This document shows, piece after piece, positions 25,901-27,012 of a DNA stretch of 27,012 nucleotides; position 1 is the stretch's first letter, and every line of letters starts with the position of its first letter. The notes under the pieces are model-generated. The model did no database searches, was not told where the DNA came from, and was given only the letters and a program-made list of their open reading frames with translations. A program made the translations under genes and the position numbers. The stretch lies in contig JAUIEM010000090.1 in assembly GCA_030428695.1 (NCBI GenBank), forward strand, positions 1-27,012, written 5' to 3'. Origin of the DNA: a bacterium (GTDB taxonomy: Bacteria > Planctomycetota > J058 > JAJDCP01).

Positions 25901-26012
25901 GACGACGTCGCCGCCCCCATTGCCGTCGTCGCCGTCACCGTCGTCCCTGCCACCGTCGGTGCCGGCGTCGATGCGGCTGCCGTCGGTGGTCTCCTCGTCG
26001 CAGCCGGCGTAG
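22908..26012 (+). CDS. Large double-duplicated protein, unknown family, 3' end replaced
   Basis: The open frame is 1034 codons, but only residues 1 to about 975 look native. Two homologous A units (8-250 and 280-528) each have IIPTPES/IIPSPAQ, a charged coiled-coil stretch of about 60 residues or more, LWELDSF/LYELDTF, PDYATDQ, LELGL and VAPAFVDL/VAPAFIDL. Two B units (562-735 and 822-972) share NRxLRLI, LGKYYPRYN/LGKHYRRYD, VEDIWEEERDG/IEDIWTEERDG, RLERVCMT/YLRRVCMT and DWT. There is no signal peptide or membrane helix, and I recognise no family. GAGGAA is about 9 bases before the ATG. After DWTSATAM the frame runs through the antisense of a PKD-protein gene, giving a Ser/Pro-rich tail that is probably artefactual. 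Confidence 0.75.
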   Translation: MSQTLVARFAPSIIPTPESLKDRRESLSSHIDDALAAIEDLRGRIRDRSGRARSLKIDLEAEERKLDTLRDHFDNDRVEDFETAIVVENPTRRTGKLVVRLWELDSFLDTRAARPDYATDQAHATVTAGAGGSFVQEGTGGRLSEDPSRKTKHDFIAAFEGELTAEGFRCDELVLPDVYEKGKRRPRLRVRVPGRAEPYELYVQRDELEEEGRYLELGLELELDGEVVYSTKGSKEVAPAFVDLERWTSYNRVVARGLEEARRLAREQESRESLEVGDIVVRIDPNIIPSPAQRDARMDKLQERLDDLDRQLSTRRARARRLTRACAAARGPEEREECVADVMDNAAAIDTLLWERRRESEKLAGPLLDSFSARLHIDNPKGHEGALSIKLYELDTFEDGRARAPDYATDQPDAVVAGKTVREGGKDDFLAVFRGTLQADGSFACDDFQLAKEEQPDRHLIGAPRLKIRLPGDTKRYELPLEGDPDENEGRFLELGLTAELGTQLAYSTLAGSGVAPAFIDLGAWTKLDGWAHNRLGQKKKGSDAPLEDDETDTRALPNPAEINNRALRLITIPKPVGAQRFRFTPESKDGAEPTDYATEMGSAADYAVADLLGKYYPRYNPGALRKRMIVEHQMLGLTVSSYPGGGRAYVRDVFNSFYVIVHTSVEDIWEEERDGSSYVHAKVRLERVCMTDEGEAQWLNNQTGEKLPRGEWPPEVASCDWTMIDTGQLYESFTGQSFVTLAPELRPRVDGSTERGILRARKDADHDPIWARRAVEKAALEAVGQLLAALRTVALPDLLKIRGMGRVDDSGAADIPAPGSTSNRELRLIEILDKDTAQQLRYLPNPRSASRDAVLADLHGLVADSLADQLGKHYRRYDFGALVKSRVVESQFLHVRLDDHPGGAAGFFQDLANQVHIILGYGIEDIWTEERDGDKFLHARVYLRRVCMTAFDPEKVRMIDLCSGQATRDWTSATAMVKLLPLTVLSSASRSSDGGWLTTSPPPLPSSPSPSSLPPSVPASMRLPSVVSSSQPA
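22929..24491 (+). repeat. A1-A2 internal duplication
   Basis: Two coding copies of about 245 codons, 22929-23657 and 23745-24491. Shared landmarks at protein level are IIPxP, ELDxF, PDYATDQ, DDFLAVF/HDFIAAF, LELGL and VAPAF. The central coiled-coil part is the least conserved. Confidence 0.75.
24591..25823 (+). repeat. B1-B2 internal duplication
   Basis: Two coding copies, 24591-25112 and 25371-25823. They share LGKxYxRY, the VE(S/H)Q(M/F)L strand, EDIWxEERDG and RRVCMT-type motifs. The second copy is cut just after the DWT that both share, which marks how far the native gene can be followed. Confidence 0.7.
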
Positions 26013-27012
26013 CTGACCGTCGGTATCGCGTCGGTACTGCCGTCGTCGTCGCTGTCACCGTCGTCATTGTCCGCTTCATCACCATCGCCGCCCGCCCCGT
26101 CGCCGTCGCTTCCGTCGGTGGTGGGCACCGACAGTGGCTGGTTGCCGGACACGCTGAAGTGCAGGCTGTCCGACACCGCGTGGAAGCCGTCGTTGACGAA
26201 CAGCGTGGCGGTGTAGTCGCCGTCGGCAAGGTCGGCGACGCACGGGTACTCGCCCACCCGTACCTGCTCCTCGCCGTCGATCTGCCAGCGGTAGTCGAGC
26301 GGCAGTGGCCCCCCGTCCGGGTCGAAGGACGATGAGCCGTCCAGCCGCAGCACGTCGCGGCGGGTGCGGGACAGCCCGGCCACCGCTTGCGGACGGCTGG
26401 TGAACAGCGGCGCCTCGCCGCGCTCGAAGCGGATCACCTGGTCGATCAGGGTGAAGGGCTGGATGCCGCCGGTATTGGTGTTCTGGCGGAACTGGATGCG
26501 TATCGACTGGTCGAGGAAGCGACGGGTGTCGAAGTAGTGCACGTAGAAGCGACCGTCGCGGGGTTCGCCGGGGCAGCCCTCGCGCAGGCGCACCACGCTG
26601 GTCTGGAAGGGCTGGGCGGTGAGCACCTCGCCGTCCTCGGTGAGGATGCGAACCTCGAACTCCACCGGACGCACCACGCGCTTGCCGTCGCGGGTGCCGG
26701 TCAGGCTGGCGAAGACGATGCCGTCGCCGGCGACGAAGGGGTCGGAGGTGAGGATGCCCACCGAGCTGCGGCGACCGCTTTCCCCGGAGCGCAGCAATGC
26801 CGCGTGGCGGCCGAACAGGCTGATGCGGGTGGTGTCTTCGGCGGAGAAGCATTCCCCGGCGGTGACCACGTCCACCTGGCCGTCGCGGCTGCCCTGTGCC
26901 TCCCAGCCGATCAGTGAGCCGGCTTCGAAGTCGCCGTTCGGCAGCAGGCCGGCGGCCGTCGCCGGACCGGCGACCAGGCCGGCCAGCGCACATGCCCGCG
27001 AAATCCGTCGCT
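25733..27012 (-). CDS. PKD-domain secreted protein, partial at both ends
   Basis: The minus-strand frame runs in from beyond 27012. Its first visible residues (RRISRACALAGLVAGPATAAG) look like the rest of a signal peptide, followed by LLPNGDFEAGSLIGWE, a start typical of carbohydrate-binding-like beta-sandwich domains. A PKD domain follows (AGLSRTRRDVLRLDGSSSFDPDGG to VNDGFHAVSDSLHFSVSG), then an Asp/Gly-rich linker of about 70 residues and NQPPSLDLDADDS, which usually begins a further extracellular domain. Native sequence appears to stop near 25840; beyond that the frame is the antisense of the upstream gene's B2 unit until a stop at 25733. It is probably an exported calcium-binding surface protein. 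Its lower GC and different codon use suggest another origin. Confidence 0.7.
   Translation of the reverse strand, partial: RRISRACALAGLVAGPATAAGLLPNGDFEAGSLIGWEAQGSRDGQVDVVTAGECFSAEDTTRISLFGRHAALLRSGESGRRSSVGILTSDPFVAGDGIVFASLTGTRDGKRVVRPVEFEVRILTEDGEVLTAQPFQTSVVRLREGCPGEPRDGRFYVHYFDTRRFLDQSIRIQFRQNTNTGGIQPFTLIDQVIRFERGEAPLFTSRPQAVAGLSRTRRDVLRLDGSSSFDPDGGPLPLDYRWQIDGEEQVRVGEYPCVADLADGDYTATLFVNDGFHAVSDSLHFSVSGNQPLSVPTTDGSDGDGAGGDGDEADNDDGDSDDDGSTDAIPTVSYAGCDEETTDGSRIDAGTDGGRDDGDGDDGNGGGDVVNQPPSLDLDADDSTVSGSNFTIAVAEVQSRVAWPLQRSIILTFSGSKAVMHTRRR
25900..26125 (-). repeat. Low-complexity Asp/Gly-rich coding tract
   Basis: Iterated GAC-GGC-like codons encode runs such as DGSDGDGAGGDGDEADNDDG and DGGRDDGDGDDGNGGGD on the minus strand. 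Such tracts often bind calcium in secreted proteins. The simple repeat content also makes the segment prone to assembly error. Confidence 0.6.

Noticed and set aside
25824..26012. Ser/Pro-rich C-terminal tail of the large repeat protein as a real domain
   Set aside because: It is the exact antisense of the Asp/Gly-rich linker of the PKD-protein gene on the other strand, which has credible coding features. The tail has no counterpart after the B1 repeat.

Overview
This is a GC-rich bacterial window with short intergenic gaps, mostly good Shine-Dalgarno sites, and no rRNA, tRNA, CRISPR array, transposase or phage gene that I can recognise. The host is most likely a high-GC member of Planctomycetota or a neighbouring lineage. 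This is an inference from a ClpS ending in an SMSAIIEPA-type tail, a nickel superoxide dismutase with its own signal peptide, and a large secreted tricorn-like protease. No marker gene settles the taxonomy.

Layout. 1-1397: the N-degron adaptor clpS and a PP2C protein phosphatase, probably one operon. 1398-4593: a catabolic electron-transfer unit in which glutaryl-CoA dehydrogenase feeds the flavoprotein encoded by etfB and etfA. 4594-6992: phosphoglucomutase and a stand-alone CBS-pair protein. 6996-8653: a divergent LysR regulator / ycaC-type hydrolase pair sharing a 149-base control region with a LysR-like dyad. 8654-13720: a cell-surface sugar block with a family 2 glycosyltransferase overlapping a GT-B glycosyltransferase, a convergent GT-C membrane glycosyltransferase, and a SAM-dependent methyltransferase.

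13833-18332: a secreted tricorn-like protease with an S41 active site, sodN with a clear terminator, and a DUF192 protein. 18351-21607 (minus strand): an aldehyde dehydrogenase lacking the usual catalytic glutamate, then an operon of lipoprotein, phosphoheptose isomerase gmhA and a PTS EIIA protein, with a good promoter in front of the lipoprotein.

21768-26012 is the least explained part. A 375-residue protein made of four beta-sandwich-like repeats is followed 12 bases later by a protein of about 975 authentic residues built from two different tandem duplications (A1-A2-B1-B2). I recognise no named family for the second protein. Its natural 3' end is missing: near 25820-25860 the sequence passes abruptly into the 3' part of an oppositely oriented PKD-domain secreted protein of different composition, itself cut at both ends. 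This looks like a chimeric contig junction or a recent rearrangement, so the 3' neighbourhood of the module cannot be read here.

A recurring architectural feature is that all three convergent gene pairs (CBS/LysR, GT-B/GT-C, DUF192/EIIA) place both stop codons inside one short hairpin, so very compact two-way terminators may be used.
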